Below are positions 36,920 through 47,741 of a stretch of 64,000 bases of DNA, piece by piece. The position numbers and the translations under genes were made by a program. The DNA lies in contig NZ_JAPDRF010000007.1 in the NCBI RefSeq assembly GCF_040706615.1, positions 248,001-312,000 on the forward strand, in the 5' to 3' direction. The notes under the pieces were generated by a model. The model had not been told where the DNA came from and ran no database searches. It saw nothing but the letters and a program-made list of their open reading frames with translations. How positions within the stretch are numbered: position 1 is the stretch's first letter; every line of letters begins with the position of its first letter. The stretch comes from Lentisalinibacter sediminis. GTDB taxonomy: Bacteria; Pseudomonadota; Gammaproteobacteria; Steroidobacterales; Woeseiaceae.

Positions 36920-37425
36920 CCGAATTCGAGGACATCGCCGCATTGGCCCGGCGCACGGGCGAGGCATTGCTGGCCGCCGGGCGCCGGGTGACCACGGCGG
37001 AGTCGTGCACCGGCGGCTGGATCGCCAAGGCGCTCACCGACGTGGCCGGCAGTTCCTCCTGGTTCGGGGCGGGACTGGTCACCTACAGCAACGAGGCCAA
37101 GCGCTCCCTGCTGGGCGTGCGCGCCGAGACCCTGGACGGCTGCGGCGCCGTCAGCGAGGAGACCGTGCGCGAGATGGCGGCCGGGGCGCTGGCGGCCAGC
37201 GGCGCGGACATTGCCGACATTGCGGTGGCGGTCAGCGGTATCGCGGGGCCGGACGGCGGCACGCCGGACAAGCCGGTGGGCACGGTCTGGTTCGCCTGGG
37301 CGGTCAGTGGCGCCACGCCTGTCACGTATGCCGAATGTGTTCATTTTGAGGGCGACCGGGAAACGGTCCGGCGCCGCAGCGTCTGCCACGCCCTGGGCGG
37401 CGTGCTCGCGCGCATCCCGGTGTGA
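36916..37425 (+). CDS. pncC: Nicotinamide-nucleotide amidohydrolase PncC (CinA C-terminal type)
   Basis: Deamidates NMN to nicotinate mononucleotide, salvaging the by-product of NAD-dependent DNA ligase. A 169-residue stand-alone CinA C-terminal domain: TTAESCTGGWIAKALTDVAG, GAGLVTYSNEAKRSLLGV, and AVSGIAGPDGGTPDKPVGTV. The N-terminal MoCF-like half of CinA is absent, as is usual in gammaproteobacteria. It is in the conserved order pncC-(thpR)-recA-recX-alaS. Confidence 0.95.
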   Translation: MTEFEDIAALARRTGEALLAAGRRVTTAESCTGGWIAKALTDVAGSSSWFGAGLVTYSNEAKRSLLGVRAETLDGCGAVSEETVREMAAGALAASGADIADIAVAVSGIAGPDGGTPDKPVGTVWFAWAVSGATPVTYAECVHFEGDRETVRRRSVCHALGGVLARIPV

Positions 37426-37447
37426 GAGGCCCCGGTAACAGAAGTCG

Positions 37448-38017
37448 ATGAGCGCAGCGGAGCAACACGACGGCCCGCCGCAGGATACCGAGACCGAGCG
37501 CCTTTTCGTCGCCTTCTGGCCGGACACGGAGCTGCGCGAGCGCATCGAGGCGGTGGCCGCGCCGGCTGTGGAACGGGCCCGCGCCCGACCGGTGCCCGCG
37601 GACAACCTGCATGTCACCCTGGTTTTCGTCGGCAACTGGCCGGTGCAGGCCCGGGAGCAGATCGAGATGGTGGTGGACGCGCTGGACATCCCGGATGCCG
37701 AGCTCGTCCTCGACCGCATCACGTACTGGCGTCGGCCGAAGATCCTGAGCCTGGTGGGCGAAGACTGCCCGGAGGCGCTGGCCGTCTACCAGCGGGAGAT
37801 GAGCGCGGGCATGGCGGCGCTGGGCTGGACGCCGGAGACCCGGCCCTGGGAGCCCCACGTGACGCTCGCGCGCAAGGCCCGGCGCAGCGGGCGCAAGGCG
37901 CTGGAGGAGCCGGTTGTGTGGCCCTGCCGGCAGGTGGCGCTGGTGCGCTCGGAGAACGGCGGTAGTCATGGCAATGGCGGCTCGGTCTACCGGCCGCTCC
38001 GCATCTGGGAGAGATGA
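37448..38017 (+). CDS. thpR: RNA 2',3'-cyclic phosphodiesterase ThpR (2'-5' RNA ligase family)
   Basis: A 189-residue LigT-fold enzyme with both catalytic HxTx motifs: HVTLVF (about residue 57) and HVTLAR (about 138). The core begins ERLFVAFWPDTELRERI after a polar extension of about 17 residues. The family hydrolyses 2',3'-cyclic phosphates and can join 2'-5' RNA ends. It lies between pncC and recA, a position seen in many gammaproteobacteria. Confidence 0.93.
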   Translation: MSAAEQHDGPPQDTETERLFVAFWPDTELRERIEAVAAPAVERARARPVPADNLHVTLVFVGNWPVQAREQIEMVVDALDIPDAELVLDRITYWRRPKILSLVGEDCPEALAVYQREMSAGMAALGWTPETRPWEPHVTLARKARRSGRKALEEPVVWPCRQVALVRSENGGSHGNGGSVYRPLRIWER

Positions 38018-38133
38018 GCCCCGCCGCCGAGAAACTGCCGCGCTGGCCCGGATTCCCATGGCTGATGTATGGTCGCCGTTGTGGAATAATCGCGGGTTCT
38101 CATAACTGAATCGCAACAGGCTGCGGGTACACC

Positions 38134-39168
<1,035 letters not shown>

Positions 39169-39174
39169 CCGACG

Positions 39175-39648
39175 GTGAGCGAACTCGAAGAAAGTGAATT
39201 GACGCCGGCTGACTGCCGGCGTCGTGCCATGGACTTCCTGGCCCGACGTGAGCACAGTCGCTGGGAGCTCCGGCACAAGCTGGCGGCGGCGGGCGCCACC
39301 GGCGATCTCGCGGACGAAACGCTGGACGCCCTGGAGGACGAGGGCCTGCTCAGCGACAGCCGCTTCGTCGAGTCCTTCGTCGCCGCCCGGGCGCGCAAGG
39401 GTCAGGGCCCCGTCCGCATTTACCAGGAACTCGAGCGCCGCGGCGTCAACGAACTCCTGATCGAGGACGGCATCGACGAGGCGGACGTCGACTGGTACGA
39501 GCTGGCCGCCGAGGTGCGGGTGAAGAAATTCGGCAAGACCGTACCGCCGGATTTCCCCAGCCGGGCAAAGCAGATGCGCTTCCTCGAGTACCGGGGGTTC
39601 GACTCCGACCAGATCCAGGCGGCCATCCGGGGCGGCGCCACCGCTTGA
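39175..39648 (+). CDS. recX: Regulatory protein RecX
   Basis: Limits RecA filament growth. It has 157 residues with three-helix RecX repeats: CRRRAMDFLARREHSRWELRHKL, then LDALEDEGLLSDSRFVESFVAARARKGQGPVRI, with the typical GxxRIxxELxxRGV pattern. The start is GTG at 39175, 6 bases after recA, so both share a transcript. The length fits the family. Confidence 0.95.
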   Translation: MSELEESELTPADCRRRAMDFLARREHSRWELRHKLAAAGATGDLADETLDALEDEGLLSDSRFVESFVAARARKGQGPVRIYQELERRGVNELLIEDGIDEADVDWYELAAEVRVKKFGKTVPPDFPSRAKQMRFLEYRGFDSDQIQAAIRGGATA

Positions 39649-39712
39649 ATCCGGGCCTCTCCGGCCCGATCTCCGCTACCCTGCCGCCGAACATCTGGTA
39701 GATTCTCACGCC

Positions 39713-42322
<2,610 letters not shown>

Positions 42323-42351
42323 CGCAGTCTACTTCTGCAACCCACAGGCGT

Positions 42352-42379
42352 TTGGCCCCTGCCGGCTTATTGGTATACA
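42352..42379 (+). promoter_or_regulatory. Putative sigma-70 promoter of csrA
   Basis: TTGGCC (42352-42357) and TATACA (42374-42379) are separated by 16 bases; TACAAT two bases later is an alternative -10. The 329-base gap between alaS and csrA holds this promoter and a long AT-richer leader of about 260 bases without a recognisable gene. Such leaders often carry CsrA-binding GGA sites, and GAGGGAGGAT occurs just after the -10 box. Confidence 0.55.
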
Positions 42380-42651
42380 ATTTTAGGTGAGGGAGGATGC
42401 ATGGTCCGTAGCCGGCCGCAGCATGGGGCATACCCGGCGGCTGGGTCGGTAAATCGAGTCTTATCATAAGTTTAGCCAAGAGACTCGAATCTGTCCGGCG
42501 GGCTTTGCCGTTTGTGGGAAAAAATTAATAGATACCGTGGGTGGTATACATCAGTCGGACAGCATTAAGGGCTGAGTTCGAGTGATCCAAGGTTGCAAGC
42601 CAGTCGATCGCCGCCTTGCCCGCACTGCCTGACAGGGGATGGATAGACAGG

Positions 42652-42876
42652 ATGCTGATACTTACTCGCCGCGTCGGAGAGACCGTGATGATCGGGGACG
42701 ACGTCACCGTCACGGTTCTCGGAGTCAAAGGCAACCAGGTCCGAATCGGCATTAATGCGCCGCGTGACGTGGCCGTGCATCGGGAAGAGATCTTCGAGCG
42801 TATCCAGCTCGAGCAGGGTAATGGTTCCGGCGCGGTAAACGGTGCGGCGTACACCAACGGCGGCGGCAGCGAGTAG
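42652..42876 (+). CDS. csrA: Carbon storage regulator CsrA
   Basis: A dimeric RNA-binding protein that blocks translation at GGA motifs and so controls carbon flow, motility and biofilm genes. It has 74 residues. It opens MLILTRRVGETVMIGDDVTV, contains VLGVKGNQVRIGINAP, and keeps the RNA-contact residues (Arg at the N-terminal strand and VHREEI). A C-terminal Gly/Ser/Asn-rich tail of about 15 residues is unconserved. I chose the ATG at 42652; starting earlier adds 12 unrelated residues. The alaS-csrA-tRNA-Ser order is conserved in gammaproteobacteria. Confidence 0.98.
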   Translation: MLILTRRVGETVMIGDDVTVTVLGVKGNQVRIGINAPRDVAVHREEIFERIQLEQGNGSGAVNGAAYTNGGGSE

Positions 42877-42917
42877 CGGCTCGCACCCTTTACCCGACCC
42901 ACCGGACTCAGTACACT

Positions 42918-42946
42918 TTCGGGCCCTCGCGAGGGACCGCTATAAT
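42918..42946 (+). promoter_or_regulatory. Putative promoter of the tRNA pair
   Basis: A perfect TATAAT at 42941-42946 lies 38 bases before tRNA-Ser. The -35 partner is weak (TTCGGG at 42918, 17-base spacing). A perfect 12-base palindrome CCCTCGCGAGGG lies between the two boxes. Confidence 0.55.
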
Positions 42947-42983
42947 GGCGGTTTCGCGCCGGCGGTGACCGGTGGCAGGGAAC

Positions 42984-43074
42984 GGAGAGATGGCTGAGTG
43001 GTCGAAAGCGCTCCCCTGCTAAGGGAGTAAGGGTTAATAGCCCTTCGAGGGTTCGAATCCCTCTCTCTCCGCCA
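42984..43074 (+). tRNA. tRNA-Ser(GCU)
   Basis: The acceptor stem GGAGAGA pairs with TCTCTCC, followed by discriminator G and an encoded CCA. The anticodon GCT is at 43018-43020 in loop CTGCTAA between stems CTCCC and GGGAG. It has the long variable arm typical of class II tRNA and the T-loop GTTCGAATC. Confidence 0.97.
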
Positions 43075-43085
43075 GATTTAAAAAA

Positions 43086-43163
43086 CGCGCCCGTAGCTCA
43101 GCTGGATAGAGTACCTGGCTACGAACCAGGCGGTCGGGAGTTCGAATCTCTCCGGGCGCGCCA
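43086..43163 (+). tRNA. tRNA-Arg(ACG)
   Basis: The acceptor GCGCCCG pairs with CGGGCGC, then G and encoded CCA. The anticodon ACG is at 43120-43122 in loop CTACGAA between CCTGG and CCAGG; its A34 would be modified to inosine by TadA. The last 19 bases recur at 44440-44458, marking this gene as an integration target. Confidence 0.97.
43145..43163 (+). repeat. att-like direct repeat, left copy (3' end of tRNA-Arg)
   Basis: The 19 bases AATCTCTCCGGGCGCGCCA form the T-loop/acceptor end of tRNA-Arg. The identical sequence at 44440-44458 defines a 1295-base interval. Confidence 0.75.
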
Positions 43164-43181
43164 ATTTTCCGCAATTAGATC

Positions 43182-43220
43182 AAGCGGTTAGTGCTCAGGC
43201 GCTAGCCGCTTTCTTTTTTT
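43182..43220 (+). terminator. Terminator of the tRNA transcript
   Basis: A 13-base stem starting AAGCGGTTAGTGC and closing GCGCTAGCCGCTT (two G-T pairs) is followed by TTTCTTTTTTT-like sequence. A diverged copy of the same hairpin follows the right direct repeat near 44477-44504. Confidence 0.85.
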
Positions 43221-43349
43221 CGACACCCCAGGGCGATCCGGCGAGCGCTCAGTCTCGGGCTGGCCCCGGGGGCACGGCATTGACGTTCGACAACGGGCAG
43301 GAACGAGGTTGGGGGCACACCTGGCTGGCGGCGCCGGGTGCAACGTCGA

Positions 43350-43910
43350 TCAGGTCGAGAGCATGCCCTCGAGCCGCTCGATCAGGTCGGGAAAGTGGGT
43401 TGAGCCCACGTAGATCTTGATGATCTGGCCGCTCGGGTCGATCAGGAATTTCGTCGGCGTGTTCTGGGTGTCGTCGAACATCCGGGCGAGACTGCCGTCG
43501 GCATCATGGACGATGTCGAAGGGCATGCCCTGGCTGCGTACCACCCGCGCGATCTCGGCCCGTCGGTCGTAGGGCATCGCAACCGCGAGCGTGACCAGGC
43601 CCTCGGACGCATACCGGCGATGCACGGCGATCAGCGACGGCATCTCGGTCATGCAGGGACCGCAGGTGGTCGACCAGAAGCTGACCAGGACCGGACGACC
43701 GGCCAGGGTCTCGAGGGTCTTCGCTTCGCCCGCGAGCGTCGTCATCGCGAAATCGGGCGCCGGCCGCGGGCGGCTCGCGAGAAACGGCAGGGCCGCCAGC
43801 ATCGCGATCAAGGCGAAGGCGACGATGACGTAGACGAGCGCGCGGCGGCGGGGGTTCTTGCCGTTCGGCGCTGCTTTCGGGGGCACGGTCTGGTTCATGT
43901 CGTTGCTCAT
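43350..43910 (-). CDS. TlpA/ResA-like thioredoxin-fold protein, membrane-anchored
   Basis: A 186-residue protein with a short cytoplasmic N-terminus, one membrane helix (about 26-46) and a periplasmic AhpC/TSA-type thioredoxin domain. The active site is CGPC in SFWSTTCGPCMTEMPSL, and cis-Pro is in NTPTKFLIDPSG. Such proteins reduce periplasmic disulfides, often for cytochrome c maturation. No cytochrome genes are nearby. It lies inside the interval bounded by the tRNA-Arg direct repeats, so it may be horizontally acquired cargo. A start five codons later (MNQTV) is possible. Confidence 0.9.
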   Translation of the reverse strand: MSNDMNQTVPPKAAPNGKNPRRRALVYVIVAFALIAMLAALPFLASRPRPAPDFAMTTLAGEAKTLETLAGRPVLVSFWSTTCGPCMTEMPSLIAVHRRYASEGLVTLAVAMPYDRRAEIARVVRSQGMPFDIVHDADGSLARMFDDTQNTPTKFLIDPSGQIIKIYVGSTHFPDLIERLEGMLST

Positions 43911-44120
43911 CGGCCGGTGCTCGATGGGTTAGTGAGTCCCAACGTCCAAAGGTTCCCGAAAAACGGATCGTAAGACAAGCGGATGTGGACTGTAGAGCGG
44001 CCGAGCCGGGGAGCGGAACCGCCACCACGCGGCATCGCAATTCGAGTTGGGTGTGCCTACCATTTAATCGTCCGCATTGAATTTGCTGGATTTTTCCGGC
44101 GGGGTATTTAGCGTTCGCTG

Positions 44121-44440
44121 ATGACTGAATGGCTCTCCGTAGTCCTGAACTCCTTCGTTTCATTGTTTCGGTCCCGTCGTGACCTGGCATTAGAAAACCT
44201 GCTGTTGCGGCAGCAGCTGGCGCTCTTGAAAGAGAAGGGCGTTCAGCCTCGGCTATCCGCGGCCGATCGGTCGTTCTGGATGCTGGTCTCGAACTTGTGC
44301 GCGGGTGGTGAGGCGCGCTCTGTATCGTCAAACCTGAAACGGTGATTCCGTTGGCGCCGGCAAGGCTTACGGCGCTATTGGGCCCGGAAATGCAGGCGCA
44401 AGGGCAGCCCGGTGCTCGATCCCGCGAAGCCAGCGAATCA
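44121..44440 (+). pseudogene. Decayed transposase/integrase-core N-terminal fragment
   Basis: The first frame encodes FRSRRDLALENLLLRQQLAL and ADRSFWMLVSNLC, typical of the N-terminus of DDE integrase-core transposases. A frameshift near 44300 and an in-frame TGA follow, then GALCIVKPETVI. A second frameshift at about 44347 is followed by RWRRQGLRRYWARKCRRKGS. The homology ends at the right tRNA-Arg repeat, leaving no catalytic domain. It cannot make a functional enzyme. Family assignment is from motif memory only. Confidence 0.7.
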
Positions 44441-44458
44441 ATCTCTCCGGGCGCGCCA
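44440..44458 (+). repeat. att-like direct repeat, right copy
   Basis: Identical to the final 19 bases of tRNA-Arg. It is followed by a diverged copy of the sequence found after tRNA-Arg (TATTCGCAATTGGAG against TTTTCCGCAATTAGAT) and its hairpin. It marks the right boundary of a probable relic island or of a segmental tRNA duplication. Confidence 0.7.
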
Positions 44459-44494
44459 TATTCGCAATTGGAGCTGGCGGTTAGCACCTGGGCG

Positions 44495-44977
44495 CTAGCC
44501 GCCTTCCTGCATCCACGCTGCGAAGAACGCTTCCGGATCCACCACCGCCGCGCCCCGTTTTCGAGCTCGCTTGGCCAGCTTGATGTCGCGGGTCACGACC
44601 GTGACGAGCGGGCCCGTCCTGGCGCCATCATCCCGTGCGGCGAGTTCCCGCAGGATCGCCCGGTCGGCGCACTGATCCGCTTCACCCCCGGGATAGATCA
44701 CCTCGATCTGCGTTGAACGCTGTTCCCGGTGTGGCGTCCTGCCGTCGAAGTAGATGCGGACAACCTGTACCGGGCCGGTAAATACGCCGACCATTGCGTC
44801 GACCAGTGCCTCACGGGCGGCCGTGCCGGGATGGCCGTCCGCCAGGTGCTCCGCGAAGCGAGCGCGCAGCGCGAAGAGCAGGTTGTGCCCGTCGACGAGG
44901 AAGAGGCGCGTTCTACTCGACAGACTCAGTCGTGCCCCCCGAGAGGATCTCGTCCAGCATCTCGACGAGCTCGTCAC
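44495..44977 (-). CDS. NYN-domain (YacP-like) ribonuclease
   Basis: A PIN/NYN-fold protein of up to 160 residues. The fold starts at RLFLVDGHNLLFALR with the catalytic Asp-Gly-x-Asn, continues GEADQCADRAILREL (acidic cluster) and VTVVTRDIKLAKRARKRGA (third acidic site). The only good start codon in frame is GTG at 44977. It lies inside the preceding SDR gene, so the two overlap by 65 bases, and the first about 24 residues are translated from SDR coding DNA; a non-standard start nearer residue 24 is possible. YacP (Rae1) of Bacillus cleaves mRNA on the ribosome. The role here is unknown. Confidence 0.75.
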   Translation of the reverse strand: MTSSSRCWTRSSRGARLSLSSRTRLFLVDGHNLLFALRARFAEHLADGHPGTAAREALVDAMVGVFTGPVQVVRIYFDGRTPHREQRSTQIEVIYPGGEADQCADRAILRELAARDDGARTGPLVTVVTRDIKLAKRARKRGAAVVDPEAFFAAWMQEGG

Positions 44978-45881
44978 GGCTGTGGCTGTACGGTCCCCAC
45001 TGGTTGAGCTGGACGAGCTCGGTGAGCTTCGTCCGGATCGTTGCCACGTGTTCCTCCTCGTTCGGCGTTACCACGTAGCGGCGCAGCGGCTTCTCGTTGA
45101 ACAGCGCATGCATGAACGCCTCGGAGACCTCGTCGGGTTCCTTGTAGGAGAGTTCCCGTTCCACGGTCGCCTTCTGGAATTGCTGCATCTCTTCGGTGAT
45201 CTCGCCGCCGGTGGCTTCGACCTGCGCGAAGGCGCGTGCGACGGCGCTGCGGCGGATACGGGACTTGAAGTTACCCGGTTCCACGACGCTGACATGGACC
45301 CCCAGCGGCTCCATTTCGGCGGCCAGCGCATCGGTGAATGCCTCGATCCAGTGCTTGCTGCCGCTGTAGGCGTTGCCGCCCGCCCAGGACATGGTGCCGG
45401 CAATGGAGCCGGTGGTGACGATGCGGCCGTTCTGCTCGGCGACCAGTGGCGCGAAGGCTTTGGTCGTCCGGTAGACGCCCTCGACGTTGACCTGGTAGAC
45501 GAAGCTCTGCCCGGCGACCGGCGTCTCCAGCACCTTGCCGCCACCGCCCACGCCCGCGTTATTCACCAGACCGTAGAGACCCGTGCCTCTCCTGGTGATC
45601 AGGTCGACGACCGCGTCGACCTGGTCCTGCTTCGTGACGTCGAGACGGACCGCGGTGATGTTGTCGATGGCATCGAGCGCCTCGAGGTCTTCTTCCGAAC
45701 GCGCTCCGGCGTAGACGTGATAGCCGCTCTCCGCGAGAGTCTCGGCCAGGTTGCGGCCGATGCCGGTGCTGGCGCCCGTCACCAGCACCCATTGTTCGGT
45801 CTCTGCGACGACCGTCTGTGGCGCCGCGAAGCCGAGGAGAAGGATTGCTGCAGCCGCAACAGACGGGAGGAACCGATTCAT
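44913..45881 (-). CDS. Short-chain dehydrogenase with N-terminal signal sequence
   Basis: A classical SDR fused to a hydrophobic leader (MNRFLPSVAAAAILLLGFAA, then PQTVVAETEQ), 322 residues in all. The nucleotide site TGASTGIG is at 35-42, NNAGVGG follows, and the catalytic Ser and YSGSK (Tyr, Lys) are present. The leader ends in an AxA-like site (VVA-E), so export to the periplasm or membrane anchoring is predicted. That is odd for an NAD(P)-dependent enzyme unless it is exported folded or stays anchored facing inward. It lies next to a TetR regulator on the same strand, 83 bases away. The ATG at 45881 is well placed; longer frames are not plausible. Confidence 0.85.
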   Translation of the reverse strand: MNRFLPSVAAAAILLLGFAAPQTVVAETEQWVLVTGASTGIGRNLAETLAESGYHVYAGARSEEDLEALDAIDNITAVRLDVTKQDQVDAVVDLITRRGTGLYGLVNNAGVGGGGKVLETPVAGQSFVYQVNVEGVYRTTKAFAPLVAEQNGRIVTTGSIAGTMSWAGGNAYSGSKHWIEAFTDALAAEMEPLGVHVSVVEPGNFKSRIRRSAVARAFAQVEATGGEITEEMQQFQKATVERELSYKEPDEVSEAFMHALFNEKPLRRYVVTPNEEEHVATIRTKLTELVQLNQWGPYSHSRDELVEMLDEILSGGTTESVE

Positions 45882-45964
45882 CGCTGTTTCCTTGTTCTTG
45901 TCGGGACGGCAGAGAAGATACCACGGTTCGGGCGACCCGGACCGGGCCGATCGGCGGCCGGGAT

Positions 45965-46552
45965 TCACTCCGCGACGAATGCCCGATGCGCGAGGAACTG
46001 CATCCAGCGGATGTACTCCTTCGTCGACCAGCCGCATTCGAGCGTGAGATGCTCCCAGTTCGGCACGAGGAGCATCGTCCACAGCGCCTCGGTGGCCTTC
46101 GCCCGCGTCCAGCCCTGCGCCAGCGTGCCGTCGGCATGCAGCGCATCGATCGCGGCGCGGCAGCCGTCCTTCATCGCGATCATGCGATCGCGCCACGCGG
46201 CGGCCGCCGCCTCGTCGGAGTGCTGCGCCACCATGAGTGCCTTGCCGACGCCATAGATCTCGGGGATGAAGTTGCCCCAGAACTCGATGTAGAGGCGCAG
46301 GCGCTCCACGCCCTTCTCCGCTGCCCGCGAGGGGGCCAGCCTGACGTTTACGTCGAGCAGTTCGTCACGGTAGAGCGTTGCGGCGATCAGCAGCTCCGTG
46401 CGGGACGCGAAATGCAGGTAGACCGCCTGGCGAGAGATTCCCGCCGCCTTTGCGATGTCCCCCATCCGCACCCCGTGGCCGCCCTTCTGTTCGAGCATCG
46501 CGATGGTGGCTTCGAGGATTCGGGTGCGCGTTTCGGAATTTTCGCTTGACAT
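45965..46552 (-). CDS. TetR family regulator
   Basis: A 195-residue repressor. The N-terminal helix-turn-helix is ILEATIAMLEQKGGHGVRMG followed by DIAKAAGISRQAVYLHFASR. The C-terminal ligand domain has no close match I recognise. The start is ATG at 46552, which lies inside an operator-like sequence. It is divergent from a three-gene operon (46623 onward), with a perfect palindrome between them, so it probably represses that operon and itself. The SDR downstream on the same strand may be cotranscribed. Confidence 0.92.
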   Translation of the reverse strand: MSSENSETRTRILEATIAMLEQKGGHGVRMGDIAKAAGISRQAVYLHFASRTELLIAATLYRDELLDVNVRLAPSRAAEKGVERLRLYIEFWGNFIPEIYGVGKALMVAQHSDEAAAAAWRDRMIAMKDGCRAAIDALHADGTLAQGWTRAKATEALWTMLLVPNWEHLTLECGWSTKEYIRWMQFLAHRAFVAE

Positions 46553-46560
46553 GGTGTAAA
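46546..46560. promoter_or_regulatory. Operator-like half-site over the tetR start
   Basis: TTGACATGGTGTAAA matches 12 of 15 bases of the perfect palindrome at 46589-46603 and covers the tetR ATG. This placement would let the regulator shut off its own gene. Confidence 0.5.
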
Positions 46561-46582
46561 GCATCCCTTATGGTTGACGCCA

Positions 46583-46603
46583 TGTCAATTGACACAGTGT
46601 CAA
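46583..46603. promoter_or_regulatory. Overlapping palindromes, probable TetR operator
   Basis: TGTCAATTGACA (46583-46594) and TTGACACAGTGTCAA (46589-46603) are perfect palindromes sharing six bases. They lie 20 bases before the first gene of the divergent operon, the right place for a repressor. The overlapping copies suggest two dimers. Confidence 0.7.
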
Positions 46604-46622
46604 GTGAGCAGGAGAAACCGTC

Positions 46623-46832
46623 ATGAATTCAAGAAGAAAAGCCATATTCGACGGGGTGACGGGCGCGCGGCTGGCCCTCGCTTTCAGCGGACTGGTGGCC
46701 GTCGCGATCGCCGCGACGATCCTCGCCGTGGACGGTATGCCTCACAGCGGCATCGTGAGCGCCGCCGGTATCGAGATCGTCATCGGTGTGATCTGCCTGC
46801 TGACCCTGCTGCACTTCCGTCGCGCCAACTGA
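46623..46832 (+). CDS. Small two-helix membrane protein
   Basis: A 69-residue protein with two hydrophobic segments (about 15-37 and 42-64) and a basic N-terminus (MNSRRKAIFDGVTGAR). The start follows AGCAGGAGAAACC, a good ribosome-binding site, just behind the TetR operator, so it is the first gene of the divergent operon. I do not recognise a family. The next gene follows after 39 bases. Confidence 0.7.
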   Translation: MNSRRKAIFDGVTGARLALAFSGLVAVAIAATILAVDGMPHSGIVSAAGIEIVIGVICLLTLLHFRRAN

Positions 46833-46871
46833 GCCAGAACAACCGAAGCTGAAGCACCGAAGGAGAAAACC

Positions 46872-47741
46872 ATGAAAGACAACAATCAGATCGAGACTGC
46901 AGCCGGGCTGACCCTGCTGACCGGCGGCAACGGCAAGGTGGGCCGCCGGGTGGCTCGCGCCCTGGAGGCCCGGAGCATGGAGATCCGGATCGGGTCCCGC
47001 ACCGGGACGCCCGCCTTCGACTGGGAGGACGCCGATACTTGGGACGCGGCACTCGCCGGTGTGACGGCGGCGTACATCGCCTACGTTCCCGACCTCGCGG
47101 TGCCCGGTGCGGCAGACACCATCCGTGCCTTCGTGGCCCGGGCCGTCGGTGCGGGCGTCCGGCGTCTGGTGCTGCTGTCCGGCCGGGGCGAGGAAGAGGC
47201 CCAGGCCTGCGAGCGGATCGTGCAGGCCTCGCGCGTGGACTGGACGATCGTTCGCGCCGGCTGGTTCATGCAGAACTTCTCGGAGGGCGAGTTCCTGCCG
47301 ATGGTCATGGACGGCGCCATCACGCTGCCGGCGAGGGACATTGCGGAGCCCTTCATCGACGTGAACGACATCGCGGACGTGGTTGCGGCGGCCCTGAGTG
47401 AGCCCGGTCATGCCGGCGAGGTCTACGAGGTCACCGGTCCGCGGGCGCTGACCTTCGCGGAACTGGCCGCGGAGATCTCGGCGGCGGCCGGTCGCCAGGT
47501 CTCGTTCGTGCGTATCCCGCAGGAGGCGTTCACCGCCGCGCTGGCGGATGCCGGCGTTCCGGCCGACGTGGCCTGGTTGCTCGATTACCTCTTCGGCACC
47601 GTGCTCGATGGCCGTAACACGAACGTCTGCGACGGCGTGCAGCGAGCACTCGGCCGCGAACCCGCGGATTTCACCGACTTTGTGCACCGGGTTGCGGCCC
47701 GCGGCACCTGGAATACGGGCACCGCGGAGGCGGTGGCATGA
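46872..47741 (+). CDS. NmrA-like atypical SDR NAD(P)-binding protein
   Basis: A 289-residue Rossmann protein with LLTGGNGKVGRRVARALEAR (GxxGxxG, about 16-36), a truncated third segment AAYIAYVPDLAV, and RLVLLSGRGEE. No YxxxK catalytic pair is visible, so it belongs with the NmrA/QOR2-type sensors or quinone reductases. It ends 4 bases into the next gene (ATGA overlap). The start follows AAGGAGAAAACC. It probably belongs with the small membrane gene in a TetR-controlled unit that responds to a redox-active or electrophilic compound; that is inference. Confidence 0.85.
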   Translation: MKDNNQIETAAGLTLLTGGNGKVGRRVARALEARSMEIRIGSRTGTPAFDWEDADTWDAALAGVTAAYIAYVPDLAVPGAADTIRAFVARAVGAGVRRLVLLSGRGEEEAQACERIVQASRVDWTIVRAGWFMQNFSEGEFLPMVMDGAITLPARDIAEPFIDVNDIADVVAAALSEPGHAGEVYEVTGPRALTFAELAAEISAAAGRQVSFVRIPQEAFTAALADAGVPADVAWLLDYLFGTVLDGRNTNVCDGVQRALGREPADFTDFVHRVAARGTWNTGTAEAVA

